64,000 nt of DNA, taken from Exiguobacterium acetylicum (GTDB lineage: Bacteria > Bacillota > Bacilli > Exiguobacteriales > Exiguobacteriaceae). Of this stretch, positions 48,241 through 57,644 are shown in pieces (positions within the stretch are counted from its first letter, which is position 1; every line of letters starts with the position of its first letter). The stretch lies in the NCBI RefSeq assembly GCF_022170825.1, contig NZ_CP081878.1:2444001-2508000 (forward strand), written 5' to 3'. The translations under genes and the position numbers were made by a program. The notes under the pieces were generated by a model that ran no database searches, was not told the origin of the DNA, and was given only the letters and a program-made list of their open reading frames with translations.

Positions 48241-48409
48241 CCGAACACCTACTTTCTGACTGAAAAACATACGACTATGTGTTTGATTATACGCCCTAAG
48301 GTGACGACATGCCTATCGAAAGATTCTGTCGATTTGATGACATATGTCATCTGTTTGTCTTTTCCCGCTTATACAAAAATCCACACCGCCTATGCGATGT
48401 GGATATGTC

Positions 48410-48712
48410 TTACCACTGTTCAATATCTGGGCGATCCTTAAACGTCGATTTTGTTCCGTGACGTTCATTGAGGACAGCTTCGACTTCTTTAAATGAGACA
48501 CCACGGTCAGCAAGCAAGACCGTTAAGTGATACAGCAAGTCTGCTGTCTCTTCTGCTAATGTATCGTCGCCAGCGAGGACAACTTCAAACGCCTCTTCGC
48601 CGAATTTCTTCGCGATCTTCTCGTACCCGGAAGCAATCAAATAGTTGGTATAGGATTCTGCTTCCTTTGCATCAATCTTCGCTTTGACGGTCTGTTCCAG
48701 TTCGTATAACAT
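48410..48712 (-). CDS. hisE: Phosphoribosyl-ATP pyrophosphohydrolase
   Basis: This 100-residue helical MazG-like enzyme does step 2 of histidine synthesis. KKFGEEAFEVVLA and EETADLLYHLTVLL carry the metal-binding acidic residues. It is separate from hisI, whereas B. subtilis has a HisIE fusion. It starts 41 bases inside hisI in another frame, with GGAGGTG upstream. It is the last gene of the operon. Confidence 0.95.
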   Translation of the reverse strand: MLYELEQTVKAKIDAKEAESYTNYLIASGYEKIAKKFGEEAFEVVLAGDDTLAEETADLLYHLTVLLADRGVSFKEVEAVLNERHGTKSTFKDRPDIEQW

Positions 48713-49025
48713 TGGGCACCTCCACTTCCGTATAGAAACAACTGCGATTTCCGGTATGGCATGTTGGACCGTTCGCTTTGACCGTGATCAAGAGACTATC
48801 CTGATCACAGTCGATCCACATCCGTTTGAGTTCAAGCGTGTTTCCGCTCGTCTCGCCTTTCGTCCAGAGACGATTCTTCGTCCGCGAGAAGAAGGTGACG
48901 AGACCGGTCGCAAGCGTCTTATCATACGCGGCTTGGTCCATAAACCCGACCATCAAGACATCGTTCGTCTGCTCGTCGACGACGACGGCAGCGACGAGTC
49001 CTTTTGAAAAATTCAATGTCGTCAT
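48672..49025 (-). CDS. hisI: Phosphoribosyl-AMP cyclohydrolase
   Basis: This 117-residue zinc enzyme does step 3 of histidine synthesis. [11 protein letters not shown] and [13 protein letters not shown] hold the three cysteine ligands. After CFYTEVEV it ends within about 20 residues, where fused HisIE proteins continue into the HisE domain. It overlaps hisF by four bases and hisE by 41. Confidence 0.95.
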   Translation of the reverse strand: MTTLNFSKGLVAAVVVDEQTNDVLMVGFMDQAAYDKTLATGLVTFFSRTKNRLWTKGETSGNTLELKRMWIDCDQDSLLITVKANGPTCHTGNRSCFYTEVEVPNVIRTGTDRQSED

Positions 49026-49771
49026 CGGACTTCGACTCCTCGTTCTTTGAGGTAGGCTTTCGTTTCCGGCATCGTGTACGTCGCTTCATGGAAAATCGAA
49101 GCAGCTAGAGCCGCGTCAGCCCCTGCCTCTAGTCCTTCCGCTAAGTGATCGAGTGTCCCGACACCACCGGAAGCGATGATTGGTACGTTGACGACTTCAC
49201 GTAAACGACGGATCAAGGCGAGATCATAGCCGTCTTTTGTTCCATCAGCATCCATTGACGTAACGAGTAACTCCCCGGCACCGAGGGCAACCGCTTCCTG
49301 CGCCCACTCGATCACGTCACGTCCGACCGGTTGTGTTCCCCCGTGTGAGAAGACCCCCCATGAGTCGCCCGTCTGTTTCGCATCGATCGCGACGACCGTC
49401 GCTTGGACACCGAACAGGCGGCTAACTTCTTGAATCAGTTGTGGGTTTTGAAGCGCTGACGAGTTGAGTGATACTTTATCGGCACCGGCACGAATCAAGC
49501 GTTTTGCGTCTTCAATTGTTTTGATTCCGCCACCAACCGTAAACGGCATATAGATGACTTCTGCGACTCGTTCGACGATATCAAGCATCGTCTCGCGTCC
49601 TTCTTGCGTTGCTGAGATATCGAGCAGGACAAGTTCGTCTGCCCCTTGCTCATAATAGTATTTTGCGACGGCGACCGGGTCACCAAGATCACGTAAGTTC
49701 TGGAATTTAACCCCTTTGACGACACGTCCTTCTTTGACGTCAAGACAGGGAATGATCCGTTTCATCAACAT
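49022..49771 (-). CDS. hisF: Imidazole glycerol phosphate synthase cyclase subunit
   Basis: This 249-residue TIM barrel works with HisH to make imidazole glycerol phosphate and AICAR. The catalytic aspartates are in [13 protein letters not shown] (Asp11 region) and [13 protein letters not shown] (near residue 130). The start [12 protein letters not shown] matches the family length; it overlaps the hisA stop. Confidence 0.96.
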   Translation of the reverse strand: MLMKRIIPCLDVKEGRVVKGVKFQNLRDLGDPVAVAKYYYEQGADELVLLDISATQEGRETMLDIVERVAEVIYMPFTVGGGIKTIEDAKRLIRAGADKVSLNSSALQNPQLIQEVSRLFGVQATVVAIDAKQTGDSWGVFSHGGTQPVGRDVIEWAQEAVALGAGELLVTSMDADGTKDGYDLALIRRLREVVNVPIIASGGVGTLDHLAEGLEAGADAALAASIFHEATYTMPETKAYLKERGVEVR

Positions 49772-50469
49772 ACGCGTAACACCTCTTTTAAGGCGAGTGA
49801 TCCATCAAGCAATGCCCGACCGACGACTGCTCCGTCCATCCCAATCTCTTTGAGACGCGCAACATCGTCAACTGTCGTCACCCCACCGGAAGCAATCAAT
49901 TCGACCCCTTCCCGTTTTAAACGATCAAGTCCATCAACGTCCGGTCCCATCATCATCCCGTCGCGCGAAATGTCTGTATAGAGGAACGTCTTGATGCCTT
50001 TACCGATCAAGTGCGTCATCGCTTCTTCGAGCGTCCAACCGCTCGCTTCGAGCCAACCTCGTGTCTGAACGATGCCTTCTTTGGCATCTAACGCAACAGC
50101 CAGTTTATCACCAGCGAGGGCGATCATCTGCTCGAGTAACGCTTCATCCTCAAGGGCAACCGTGCCGACGAGAATCCGGTCGATCCCGGCACCGACGTAT
50201 GCTTCAACCGTCTCGATATTGCGGACACCACCACCCGCTTCAACAAACAACCCGGTCTCTTTTTTTATGTCGGCGATCAAGCTCAAATGTAACGGTTCGC
50301 CGGCTTTTGCACCGTCAAGATCGATCAAGTGAATCGCAGTCGCCCCGTCTTCCTTGAAACGCTTCGCGATTGTCAACGCATCACCGAAGAATGTTTGTTG
50401 GTCAAAATCTCCTTGCTTCAGGCGTACCGCCTGTCCGCTCATTAAATCGATTGCTGGGTAGAGTTGCAT
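49765..50469 (-). CDS. hisA: ProFAR isomerase HisA
   Basis: This 234-residue TIM barrel catalyses the fourth step (5'-ProFAR to PRFAR). [12 protein letters not shown] has the catalytic aspartate and [15 protein letters not shown] the second one; VEAGGGVRN and LIASGGVTT bind phosphate. The start at 50469 has GGAGAG and overlaps hisH by 28 bases. Confidence 0.96.
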   Translation of the reverse strand: MQLYPAIDLMSGQAVRLKQGDFDQQTFFGDALTIAKRFKEDGATAIHLIDLDGAKAGEPLHLSLIADIKKETGLFVEAGGGVRNIETVEAYVGAGIDRILVGTVALEDEALLEQMIALAGDKLAVALDAKEGIVQTRGWLEASGWTLEEAMTHLIGKGIKTFLYTDISRDGMMMGPDVDGLDRLKREGVELIASGGVTTVDDVARLKEIGMDGAVVGRALLDGSLALKEVLRVC

Positions 50470-51029
50470 GTCGTCTCTCTCCATTCCTTCAGTAGTTTCA
50501 GTCCGACTTCGCCACTCTTTTCCGGGTGGAACTGCATTCCCGTGACTTGTCCTTTTTGAACGATCGCTGGGACGAGACGTCCGTATTCAACCGCGTCAAC
50601 GATCCATTCTGGGTCACAGACGGCACCATACGAGTGGACGAAATAGACGGCTTCGCCGTGGTTCGTCAATTGGTGCCACCCCATGTGTGGTAAGCGAACA
50701 TCGCTCGGTAATTTTTCAATCGTTCCCGGTAAAATCCCGAGTCCTTCCGTCAGTCCATCTTCGTCACTGGATTCAAAGAGTAACTGCATTCCGAGACAAA
50801 TCCCGAGGAACGGTTTCTTTTCGGCTTGTTCTTTTAAGAAGTCGACGAGTCCCGTTTCCTTTAGGCGCTCCATTGCTGGCGCATAGGCGCCGACACCCGG
50901 TAAGACGAGTGCCTCTGCTTGGTCGAGCAACTCTGTGTCACTCGTAACGATGACCGCTTCGCCGAGTTCTTTTAACGCCCGCTCGACGTTCGCGATATTC
51001 CCGACGCCATAATCGACGATTGCTATCAT
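50442..51029 (-). CDS. hisH: Imidazole glycerol phosphate synthase glutaminase subunit
   Basis: This 195-residue class I glutamine amidotransferase feeds ammonia to HisF. VLPGVGAYAPAM is the oxyanion strand region, LGICLGMQLLFE has the nucleophilic cysteine and FHPEKSGEVG the histidine-glutamate pair. It overlaps hisB by four bases. Confidence 0.96.
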   Translation of the reverse strand: MIAIVDYGVGNIANVERALKELGEAVIVTSDTELLDQAEALVLPGVGAYAPAMERLKETGLVDFLKEQAEKKPFLGICLGMQLLFESSDEDGLTEGLGILPGTIEKLPSDVRLPHMGWHQLTNHGEAVYFVHSYGAVCDPEWIVDAVEYGRLVPAIVQKGQVTGMQFHPEKSGEVGLKLLKEWRETTCNSTQQSI

Positions 51030-51607
51030 TGATCAATCAACCCTTTCGTAGACGGTACGCCTTCACTCGTCACGGCAACTGCCTGACGGACGGCCCGACC
51101 AAGTGCTTTGAACAACCCTTCGATCATGTGATGTGTGTTCGAGCCATACAAGACTTCGGCATGAATCGTCATCCGGGCACTCCGTGATAACCCTTGGAAG
51201 AACTCTTCTGCAAGTTCTGTATCAAAATCACCGAGCTTCGGATTCTTGAAACTAGCACGGAAGACTGTAAACGGACGACCACTGAAATCAAGCACGACCG
51301 ACGCGAGTGTTTCATCCATCGGTACACGTGATTCGCCGTAACGTTCGATCCCAGCTTTATCACCGAGCGCTTCCGTCAACGCTGCCCCAAGGACGATCGC
51401 CGTATCTTCGACCGTGTGGTGCGCATCGATCCACGTATCGCCTTTTGCCGTTACCTTCAGACCGATTCGTGCCTGAAAGGCGAATAATGTCAACATATGA
51501 TCAAAGAATCCGACACCGGTCTTAATCTCAACCGGACCTCCTGCGAGATCAACCTCAACCTTGATGTCTGACTCTGCACTTACTCGTTCGCTTGCGCCAC
51601 GCCGCAT
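51026..51607 (-). CDS. hisB: Imidazoleglycerol-phosphate dehydratase
   Basis: This 193-residue manganese enzyme removes water from imidazole glycerol phosphate. FFDHMLT, DAHHTVEDTAI and SNTHHMIEG supply the metal-binding histidines. The start at 51607 lies 28 bases inside hisC and has a GAGGAGG site seven bases upstream, which fixes it; a longer reading would run far into hisC. Confidence 0.96.
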   Translation of the reverse strand: MRRGASERVSAESDIKVEVDLAGGPVEIKTGVGFFDHMLTLFAFQARIGLKVTAKGDTWIDAHHTVEDTAIVLGAALTEALGDKAGIERYGESRVPMDETLASVVLDFSGRPFTVFRASFKNPKLGDFDTELAEEFFQGLSRSARMTIHAEVLYGSNTHHMIEGLFKALGRAVRQAVAVTSEGVPSTKGLIDQ

Positions 51608-52551
51608 CGTAATTCCTCCTCTACACACGTTTCTAATACTTGCATTGCTTCCGGTGATCCACAACTGACACGGAATGCTTGGTCAAACAAGCGGATCCGT
51701 AATCCGGCGTCTGCACAACGCTGCGTAAAGCGTTCAGCTTCTGGATACTCGACGTAGACGAAGTTCGCTGCACTCGGATACGTCTTCCCGATTGGAGCGA
51801 GAATCCGCTCGATCGCTTCGCGACTCGCATAAGTCTCGTCTAAGACCCGATCGAGTTCTGGTTCTGCCATGATGGCGATGCCGACAGCTGCTGATAGACC
51901 AGAGACGTTATAAGGTGATTTGATCTGTTCGATTTCTTCGATGATTTGTTCGCTCGCGATGACGAAACCAAGTCGAAGCGATGCGAGTCCGAACGCTTTT
52001 GAGAGTGTCCGTAAGATGATCGCTTTCGGATACTCTTCTAGTAGATGAAGCATCGACTGTTCGAGCGCGAAGTCGATATACGCCTCATCGATGACGACGT
52101 ATTTACCACTGTCGAGCAAACGACGGATGTCTGCTTCCTTGCGGAGGACACCGGACGGATTATGCGGGTGACTCAAGAAGATGATCTCACCGGGTGCTTC
52201 GATCAATCCGTCGACGTCAAGCGCCATCTCGTCGAGTAACGGTACCCGTTCGAACGGTGCCCGTGCCCGGTCAGCGTAGAACTGGTACATGACGAAGTCC
52301 GGTTCTGAGGCAATGACTGGCATACCGGGTCCCCCGTAACGGGCACATAAGTAGCCGATCAACTCATCCGAGCCGTTTCCGGCGACGAGTTGCGTCGGAC
52401 GGACACCAGCGTACGTCGCGTACGATGCCTTGACTTGATCGATGATCTCAACAGGATATTCGTTTAATGGGAACGTTGCGATCAATTCCTGAATCGCTTC
52501 GATCCCAGCTGGACTGTGGGTCGTAAATCGTTCGTTTTGGTGTAATCGCAT
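51580..52551 (-). CDS. hisC: Histidinol-phosphate aminotransferase
   Basis: This 323-residue fold-type I PLP enzyme has the PLP lysine in LRTLSKAFGLASLRLGF and the substrate-binding FLSHPHNPSG and VIDEAYIDF. It is short for the family. In B. subtilis hisC is in the aro-trp cluster; here it sits between hisD and hisB, making the operon self-sufficient. It may still serve aromatic amino acid synthesis. Confidence 0.94.
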   Translation of the reverse strand: MRLHQNERFTTHSPAGIEAIQELIATFPLNEYPVEIIDQVKASYATYAGVRPTQLVAGNGSDELIGYLCARYGGPGMPVIASEPDFVMYQFYADRARAPFERVPLLDEMALDVDGLIEAPGEIIFLSHPHNPSGVLRKEADIRRLLDSGKYVVIDEAYIDFALEQSMLHLLEEYPKAIILRTLSKAFGLASLRLGFVIASEQIIEEIEQIKSPYNVSGLSAAVGIAIMAEPELDRVLDETYASREAIERILAPIGKTYPSAANFVYVEYPEAERFTQRCADAGLRIRLFDQAFRVSCGSPEAMQVLETCVEEELRCGVAQANE

Positions 52552-53768
52552 TAGTCTTCCCTCACTTCGATAGCTTGTGCGTGTGCTTCAAGTCCTTCAA
52601 CTCGAGCAACGGTCTTCGCTGCGTTCGCGAGACGTTGTACGCCTGCGCGTGTTGCTTCGAGCATCGTTTGGTGACGTAGGAACGTCCGCGCTGATAATCC
52701 AGACGCAAAACGAGCTGTCCCGGATGTCGGTAAGACGTGGTTCGTTCCGGCGACGTAATCGCCGAGCGTTTCCGGTGTCTCATGACCGAGGAAGATCATC
52801 CCGGCGTGACGGATCGACTTGACGACCTCTTGCGGATTAGCAACCGCGAGTTCCAAGTGTTCCGCTGCGAGACGGTTCGCTTCTTCAATCGCTGTCTCGA
52901 GTGGGGCGACAAAGACGCCACCGTTTTCCATTGCTCGACGGGCAATCTCTTGACGCGGCAATTGTTGTAAGCGCCGCTCGATCTCTGCATCAACGGCTTG
53001 TTTCATCTCTTCTGTCGGCACGAAGGCGATAGCGACAGCGTCACGGTCGTGTTCAGCTTGGGCAAGTAAGTCAGCTGCGATCCGGTCCGGATGCGCCGTT
53101 TCGTCAGCAATGACGACGACTTCCGACGGACCGGCGACCGAGTCGATGCCGACGATGCCGTAGACTTGGCGTTTCGCTTCGGCAACGAAGCGGTTTCCCG
53201 GTCCGACGATCAAATCGATGGCTTGGATGCTTTCTGTTCCGAATGTCAAAGCGGCGACGGCTTGCGCTCCACCGATTGTATAGATTTCTGTCACACCAGC
53301 GATGCGTGCTGCAACGAGAACCTCGTCACTTAAGTTCGTCATCGGTGTCACCATGACGACGCGTTCAACACCAGCAACTTTCGCTGGAATGGCGTTCATC
53401 AAGACGGTCGACGGATAACTTGCTGCCCCACCCGGTACGTAGATCCCGACTGAATCAACGGGAACGAAGCGTTGGCGTCGTGTCACGTCTGCTTCGACGA
53501 GTTCGATGTCCGACGGTAGCTCCTGCTCGTGCCACTCGACGAGTCGTGTTGCCATCAACTTCAACGAGTCGATCAAGTTCGCGTCTGCCTGTTCGAACGC
53601 TTGTGTGATTCGTGTCTCACTGAGACGGAAATCCTCAAGATCGACCTGATCGAATTGCTTCGTGTAATCGCGGACAGCAGCGTCACCGTCTGTTGCGACG
53701 CGTTCAAGAATCGCGCGGACCGCGAGCTCCGTGTCGCGATCGATGCTGAAAGGTTTTGTCGGTGTCAT
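52551..53768 (-). CDS. hisD: Histidinol dehydrogenase
   Basis: This 405-residue zinc enzyme oxidises histidinol to histidine in two NAD steps. VPGGAASYPSTVLMNAIPA, IVGPGNRFVAEAKRQVYG and PSEVVVIADETAHPD are family signatures, and DLLAQAEHD carries zinc-site residues. It overlaps hisG by four bases and hisC by one. Confidence 0.96.
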   Translation of the reverse strand: MTPTKPFSIDRDTELAVRAILERVATDGDAAVRDYTKQFDQVDLEDFRLSETRITQAFEQADANLIDSLKLMATRLVEWHEQELPSDIELVEADVTRRQRFVPVDSVGIYVPGGAASYPSTVLMNAIPAKVAGVERVVMVTPMTNLSDEVLVAARIAGVTEIYTIGGAQAVAALTFGTESIQAIDLIVGPGNRFVAEAKRQVYGIVGIDSVAGPSEVVVIADETAHPDRIAADLLAQAEHDRDAVAIAFVPTEEMKQAVDAEIERRLQQLPRQEIARRAMENGGVFVAPLETAIEEANRLAAEHLELAVANPQEVVKSIRHAGMIFLGHETPETLGDYVAGTNHVLPTSGTARFASGLSARTFLRHQTMLEATRAGVQRLANAAKTVARVEGLEAHAQAIEVRED

Positions 53769-54376
53769 GATCGTGTCACTCCTTCTGTCAATTGCTCAAG
53801 CAAGCGGATAACTTCAACCCGCTTCCGTTTTAACGTCCATTCGCTCGTAAAGAATCGAGCGCTGATATCGATGATTTTCTCGTATTCGTTTAGTCCGTTC
53901 GCGCGTAACGTCTCACCTGTCTCGACGATATCGACGATCGCGTCAGCAAGTCCGAGCAATGGTGCTAGTTCGACGGATCCGTTCAACGGTACGATGTCGA
54001 CGTCGACACCAAGTTCGCTGAAGTAACGTTTCGCGATGACCGGATACTTCGTCGCGATCCGGACGCGGCGCCCACCTTCAAATTGCAAGGGCTCCTTCGC
54101 ACAGACGGACATTCGGCAGACACCGAACGGCAATTCTGTCAGTTCCGATAGTTCTTGATCCGATTCAAGTAAGATGTCACTCCCCGTGATCGCGACATCA
54201 AGAACACCTTGGGCAACGTACGGGATCAAGTCCGATCCTTTCATAAAGACGAATTCGTGCTCGCCCCGTTTGACGATCAGTTCACGTTCAATGGCTCCCC
54301 ATGTCTCGACGCCAGCTTCTTTTAGATAACGTTCTGTCGCTTTCGACAGCCGTCCTTTCGTAATTCCGATTCGCAT
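53765..54376 (-). CDS. hisG: ATP phosphoribosyltransferase, short form
   Basis: This 203-residue catalytic subunit does the committed step. It lacks the C-terminal ACT-like regulatory domain, so it needs HisZ, whose gene is directly upstream. The PRPP loop lies in ADAIVDIVETGETLRANGL. The start follows GGAGGTG. Confidence 0.96.
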   Translation of the reverse strand: MRIGITKGRLSKATERYLKEAGVETWGAIERELIVKRGEHEFVFMKGSDLIPYVAQGVLDVAITGSDILLESDQELSELTELPFGVCRMSVCAKEPLQFEGGRRVRIATKYPVIAKRYFSELGVDVDIVPLNGSVELAPLLGLADAIVDIVETGETLRANGLNEYEKIIDISARFFTSEWTLKRKRVEVIRLLEQLTEGVTRS

Positions 54377-55198
54377 TTAGAGCACCTCCGCCAACCGTTC
54401 GACCGAGAATCCGATGCCGAACGCCTGTTGTTCTTGTCCGAATTGTTCATAAAGCCGGTCGTAGCGTCCACCGACGAGGACCGGTTCTGTTACACCTTCG
54501 ATGAAACCGTGGATCGTGATCCCGTCATAGTACGTCTGTAAGCCCATTTGACCGAAGTCGAGATCGGCATTGACGGCTTCCGAAAGATCAAGCACGGCAT
54601 TGAGTCGTGTCTCGTCAACATACGGTAGAATCGTCTCTGCTCCTTCACGTCCGAATAATAAAGGAAGTTTTGCAAGCAACGCATCATCGAGTTGACCCGC
54701 AATCCGCTTCAGTTCGATGACGTTACGTAAACGGAGCATCTGTGTCACTTGGTCACGTAAGTGGTGATCACCGACGCGCGTCTCAATCAAATGCTCGATC
54801 AACCCGGCATCGCCGATTGAGAGTGTGACTTCTTTTCCTGTCAGTTCCTCAACGAGTCGGACCGCAAGCTGGATCGCTTCGACTTCTGCGATTTGTCCCC
54901 GTTCCTCAAACCCGACTTGGAACTTCTCTTCCGGTTGAAAGACCGAGCCACTGTAGAAGACACGTTTATATTGTTCGCGACCGCGTTCGCTAAGGGCACG
55001 CGCGACACTCGTCGTAAAGTCCATCCGAATCTGTTCCCGTCCACCGATTTCCTCAATTAAAGGGGTGATTAATCGGGTATAGTTAGATTGTTCGAGTCCA
55101 TCTTCGAGCTGACGGATAACCCGTTGAAGCCGCGTTGCCGAGGCACCGACGTAGTCAGTCGCTCCATCCTTGAGTCGAATCGTAGAAAATGATTGCAT
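54377..55198 (-). CDS. hisZ: ATP phosphoribosyltransferase regulatory subunit HisZ
   Basis: This 273-residue histidyl-tRNA synthetase paralogue binds histidine and controls HisG. It keeps class II motif 2 (RMDFTTSVAR, RVFYSGSVFQ) and motif 3 (VLVGGRYDRLYEQFG) but lacks the anticodon-binding domain. At 273 residues it is shorter than most HisZ proteins (about 380). It is the first gene of the ten-gene his operon. Confidence 0.93.
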   Translation of the reverse strand: MQSFSTIRLKDGATDYVGASATRLQRVIRQLEDGLEQSNYTRLITPLIEEIGGREQIRMDFTTSVARALSERGREQYKRVFYSGSVFQPEEKFQVGFEERGQIAEVEAIQLAVRLVEELTGKEVTLSIGDAGLIEHLIETRVGDHHLRDQVTQMLRLRNVIELKRIAGQLDDALLAKLPLLFGREGAETILPYVDETRLNAVLDLSEAVNADLDFGQMGLQTYYDGITIHGFIEGVTEPVLVGGRYDRLYEQFGQEQQAFGIGFSVERLAEVL

Positions 55199-55251
55199 AC
55201 TCCCACTCCTTTATCTTATTATCACTGTACCACGCTAAATTATTTAACGAT

Positions 55252-55280
55252 AAGATACCGCGTTTCGGGCACATTGTCAA
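55252..55280 (-). promoter_or_regulatory. Sigma-A promoter of the his operon
   Basis: TTGACA and TATCTT are 17 bp apart on the minus strand. TATCTTAT at the -10 has an inverted partner ATAAGATA in the leader (plus-strand 55212-55219), a possible repressor site. No T-box or attenuator is visible in the short leader. Confidence 0.8.
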
Positions 55281-55320
55281 TCGCTTTGCTTGCCAATTCT
55301 AAAAAATCGGAGGGTTTATC

Positions 55321-56115
55321 ATGCAATTATTGAAATGGGACGGTCACGTCCACAGTCCATATTGTCCACACGGTACGAAGGATCCACTCGAAGCCTACAT
55401 CGAGCGTGCCTTAGAGCAAGGCTTAGAACGAATCAGCTTCACGGAACATGCCCCTTTACCAGAAGGTCTGACGGATCCCGCGCCGGATAACGATTCCGGA
55501 ATGTCGTTCGCGACAGCCGATGCCTACCTGAAGGAATTGACGCAACTACGCGAGACATATAAGAACGAGATCGATATCCGGATCGGGATGGAGTTCGACT
55601 ACTGGGAAGGGCATGTCGATGGCACACGTGACATCATCGCCCGCTACGCTGACGTCTTGACCGACGGCATTCTCTCACTGCACTACTTATATATCGATGA
55701 GCAGTACTATGGCGTCGACTTCAGCAAGGAAAGCTTCGGTGAGATCGTCACGAAACTAGGGAGCGTCACAGCCGTCCACGAACGGTATTATGAAGGTATC
55801 CAAGCCCTCGTCATGACGGACCTCGGTGCACACCAGCCGAAGCGCCTCGGTCACTTGACGTTACCGACGAAGTTCATCCAAGCCTATCCGCTTGAGTCGA
55901 ATCCGTCGAACCTCGACGACACGTTACGGAAGATTCGTCAGGCGAACTTCACACTCGACGTCAACACGGCCGGACTTCGTAAGCCGTTATGTGGTCTTTC
56001 CTATCCTTACCCGGAACTCCTGCAAGTCACGCAGTCGTTATCGATTCCGCTCGTCTATGGATCAGATGCCCACCTTGCAAAAGATGTCGGTGCTGATTTC
56101 GACTTCAAATGGTAA
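55321..56115 (+). CDS. hisJ: Histidinol-phosphatase, PHP type
   Basis: This 264-residue PHP-domain metalloenzyme makes histidinol from histidinol phosphate. DGHVHSPYCPHG gives the HxH metal ligands, FTEHAPLP the next histidine, GMEFDYW the glutamate and GSDAHLAKDVG the final Asp-x-His. It is transcribed divergently from the his operon and completes the pathway. GGAGGG precedes the start. Confidence 0.94.
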   Translation: MQLLKWDGHVHSPYCPHGTKDPLEAYIERALEQGLERISFTEHAPLPEGLTDPAPDNDSGMSFATADAYLKELTQLRETYKNEIDIRIGMEFDYWEGHVDGTRDIIARYADVLTDGILSLHYLYIDEQYYGVDFSKESFGEIVTKLGSVTAVHERYYEGIQALVMTDLGAHQPKRLGHLTLPTKFIQAYPLESNPSNLDDTLRKIRQANFTLDVNTAGLRKPLCGLSYPYPELLQVTQSLSIPLVYGSDAHLAKDVGADFDFKW

Positions 56116-56116
56116 A

Positions 56117-56151
56117 CAAAAATCCGGATGCCGCAGCGTCCGGATTTTTAT
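56117..56151 (+). terminator. Terminator of hisJ
   Basis: AAAATCCGGA pairs with TCCGGATTTT and is followed by TATTT; the flanking A and T runs would serve both strands. Confidence 0.85.
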
Positions 56152-56922
56152 TTAGGAATACGGAAAATCAGTAGAGTCGACAGGAGCAATCGATCGTGCT
56201 AATTTTTTTAATTGTGCTAACGATACGTTACCGGACAGGAGAACGATTTGATTGTCCTCGACGTAATAAAGGTTCGCTCTCTTTTGTTTTTGCTGGAAGT
56301 AAGCCGTCTGTCCGTTTGCAAGCGTCGTTTCCTTCCAGTCCTCGCCTCGAACATCTTGCTTCGGAACAACGGTTAGAAGAATCATTTGAGACTTCGTGTG
56401 GAAAAACCAAGTCCTATCGTCTCCATTAGGAGTTGAACTACTGGCAATCGCTTGGAATGTTGAGAACGGTAAATTCAAACCGCGAGCAGAACTACTCTTC
56501 TTAATATTTTGAACGTCGTCATATACGACGCCTCCTAAAATCCAGTTCGTCTCTTGCTTGGTATACTCTAATACAGCAAGACGGTTCGCGCCTTTTGGGT
56601 AATGCAGCGTCACGTAAGCACGATTCCCGAGGGCGATACTGCTCCAAATATCGCGTTCAGTCGGGTACGCTTTCGTTCCATCTTTAAAGTAAATCGTCAC
56701 GTGACGACGAAAATCCGCTTCAAACGAATCCTTTTCTGAAAAGTCCTTCGCTTTGATGCGTTGCACGATGGCATCGGGATTATCTACATCTTCAGCAGTA
56801 TTATCCTCGATCCAGTGTGATCTAAGCTGATTCACTGGTGGACTTTGGTCTGGTTCCGTACAACCCGTCAAGATACTTGCAGCGAGTAAGGCACTGATTA
56901 CACCAATCGATTGAAATCGCAT
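56152..56922 (-). CDS. Lipoprotein of unknown function (DUF4367-like C-terminus)
   Basis: This 256-residue protein has a signal peptide with lipobox LTGC (Cys21), so it is membrane-anchored outside the cell. Two regions follow: residues about 40-130 contain a YF-DGTKAYPTERD stretch, and residues about 150-256 end in YYVEDNQIVLLSGNVSLAQLKKLARSI, which resembles the DUF4367 end of sporulation or anti-sigma-like proteins. Function is unknown. The start at 56922 has AAGGAGA; a longer frame precedes it without a ribosome site. Confidence 0.75.
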   Translation of the reverse strand: MRFQSIGVISALLAASILTGCTEPDQSPPVNQLRSHWIEDNTAEDVDNPDAIVQRIKAKDFSEKDSFEADFRRHVTIYFKDGTKAYPTERDIWSSIALGNRAYVTLHYPKGANRLAVLEYTKQETNWILGGVVYDDVQNIKKSSSARGLNLPFSTFQAIASSSTPNGDDRTWFFHTKSQMILLTVVPKQDVRGEDWKETTLANGQTAYFQQKQKRANLYYVEDNQIVLLSGNVSLAQLKKLARSIAPVDSTDFPYS

Positions 56923-57041
56923 GACAATCTCCTTTTCCTCTTTTTTCCTTTCTTTTAGTATCGCATGCTTATGGATTAAGCTTTTAAAGAAACTGCGAAA
57001 AGAGGGGAAGAAAAATCTTCGAATGTATAAATTTCTACATA

Positions 57042-57086
57042 CAAAAAACAAACTAGCTCCCTTCTATTGAAGAGAACTAGTCTGTT
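57042..57086 (-). terminator. Terminator of hxlAB
   Basis: AAACAGACTAGTTCTCTTC pairs, with mismatches, with GAAGGGAGCTAGTTTG around loop AATA and is followed by TTTTTTG on the minus strand. Confidence 0.82.
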
Positions 57087-57095
57087 TCGTGTGCA

Positions 57096-57644
57096 TCATT
57101 CTAGATTGGCGTGTTTCCCGTACATCGTCTGCGAATCGAGCTGTTTGTCTTCCATGATTTGCAGAATCAAGGCATCATAGAACAACAACATCGTCTGTTC
57201 GAACAACGATCCCATCGGTTGAACCGTCTCGTCCGCTGATGCCGTTCGTTCTTTTGAAACTCCAGGCAGTTTGACGATCAAGTCGGCTAATCGTGCTAAC
57301 GTCGACGTTGGATTGATCGTGACGACGGCAACGGTTCCCCCGAGTTGCTGTGCTTTTTCGACGATTGGAATCAATGTTTTCGTCTCACCTGATCCGGAAC
57401 CGACGATCAACAAGTCACCCTTGCGTAAATTCGCCGTGACCGTCTCGCCGACGACATACGCGTCGAGTCCCATGTGCATCAGCCGCATGACGAACGCTTT
57501 CCCCATCAAGCCGGAGCGACCAGCTCCTGCGAGAAAAATTCGGTTCGCTTGCAGCACAGTGTCTGCCAGTTCTTTTGTCTCCGTCGCATCGATTGCTTCA
57601 ACTGTCGAAGTCAGTTCTTCGATAATTGTTTGAATGTGTGTCAT
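57096..57644 (-). CDS. hxlB: 6-phospho-3-hexuloisomerase
   Basis: This 182-residue SIS-domain isomerase converts hexulose-6-phosphate to fructose-6-phosphate, the second step of the ribulose monophosphate pathway that removes formaldehyde. IFLAGAGRSGLMGKAF and LIVGSGSGETKTL are the sugar-phosphate loops. It follows hxlA with no gap. Confidence 0.95.
   Translation of the reverse strand: MTHIQTIIEELTSTVEAIDATETKELADTVLQANRIFLAGAGRSGLMGKAFVMRLMHMGLDAYVVGETVTANLRKGDLLIVGSGSGETKTLIPIVEKAQQLGGTVAVVTINPTSTLARLADLIVKLPGVSKERTASADETVQPMGSLFEQTMLLFYDALILQIMEDKQLDSQTMYGKHANLE

Noticed and set aside
48672-48712. Programmed frameshift fusing HisI to HisE
   Set aside because: There is no slippery heptamer or pseudoknot evident, and hisE has a good ribosome site of its own.
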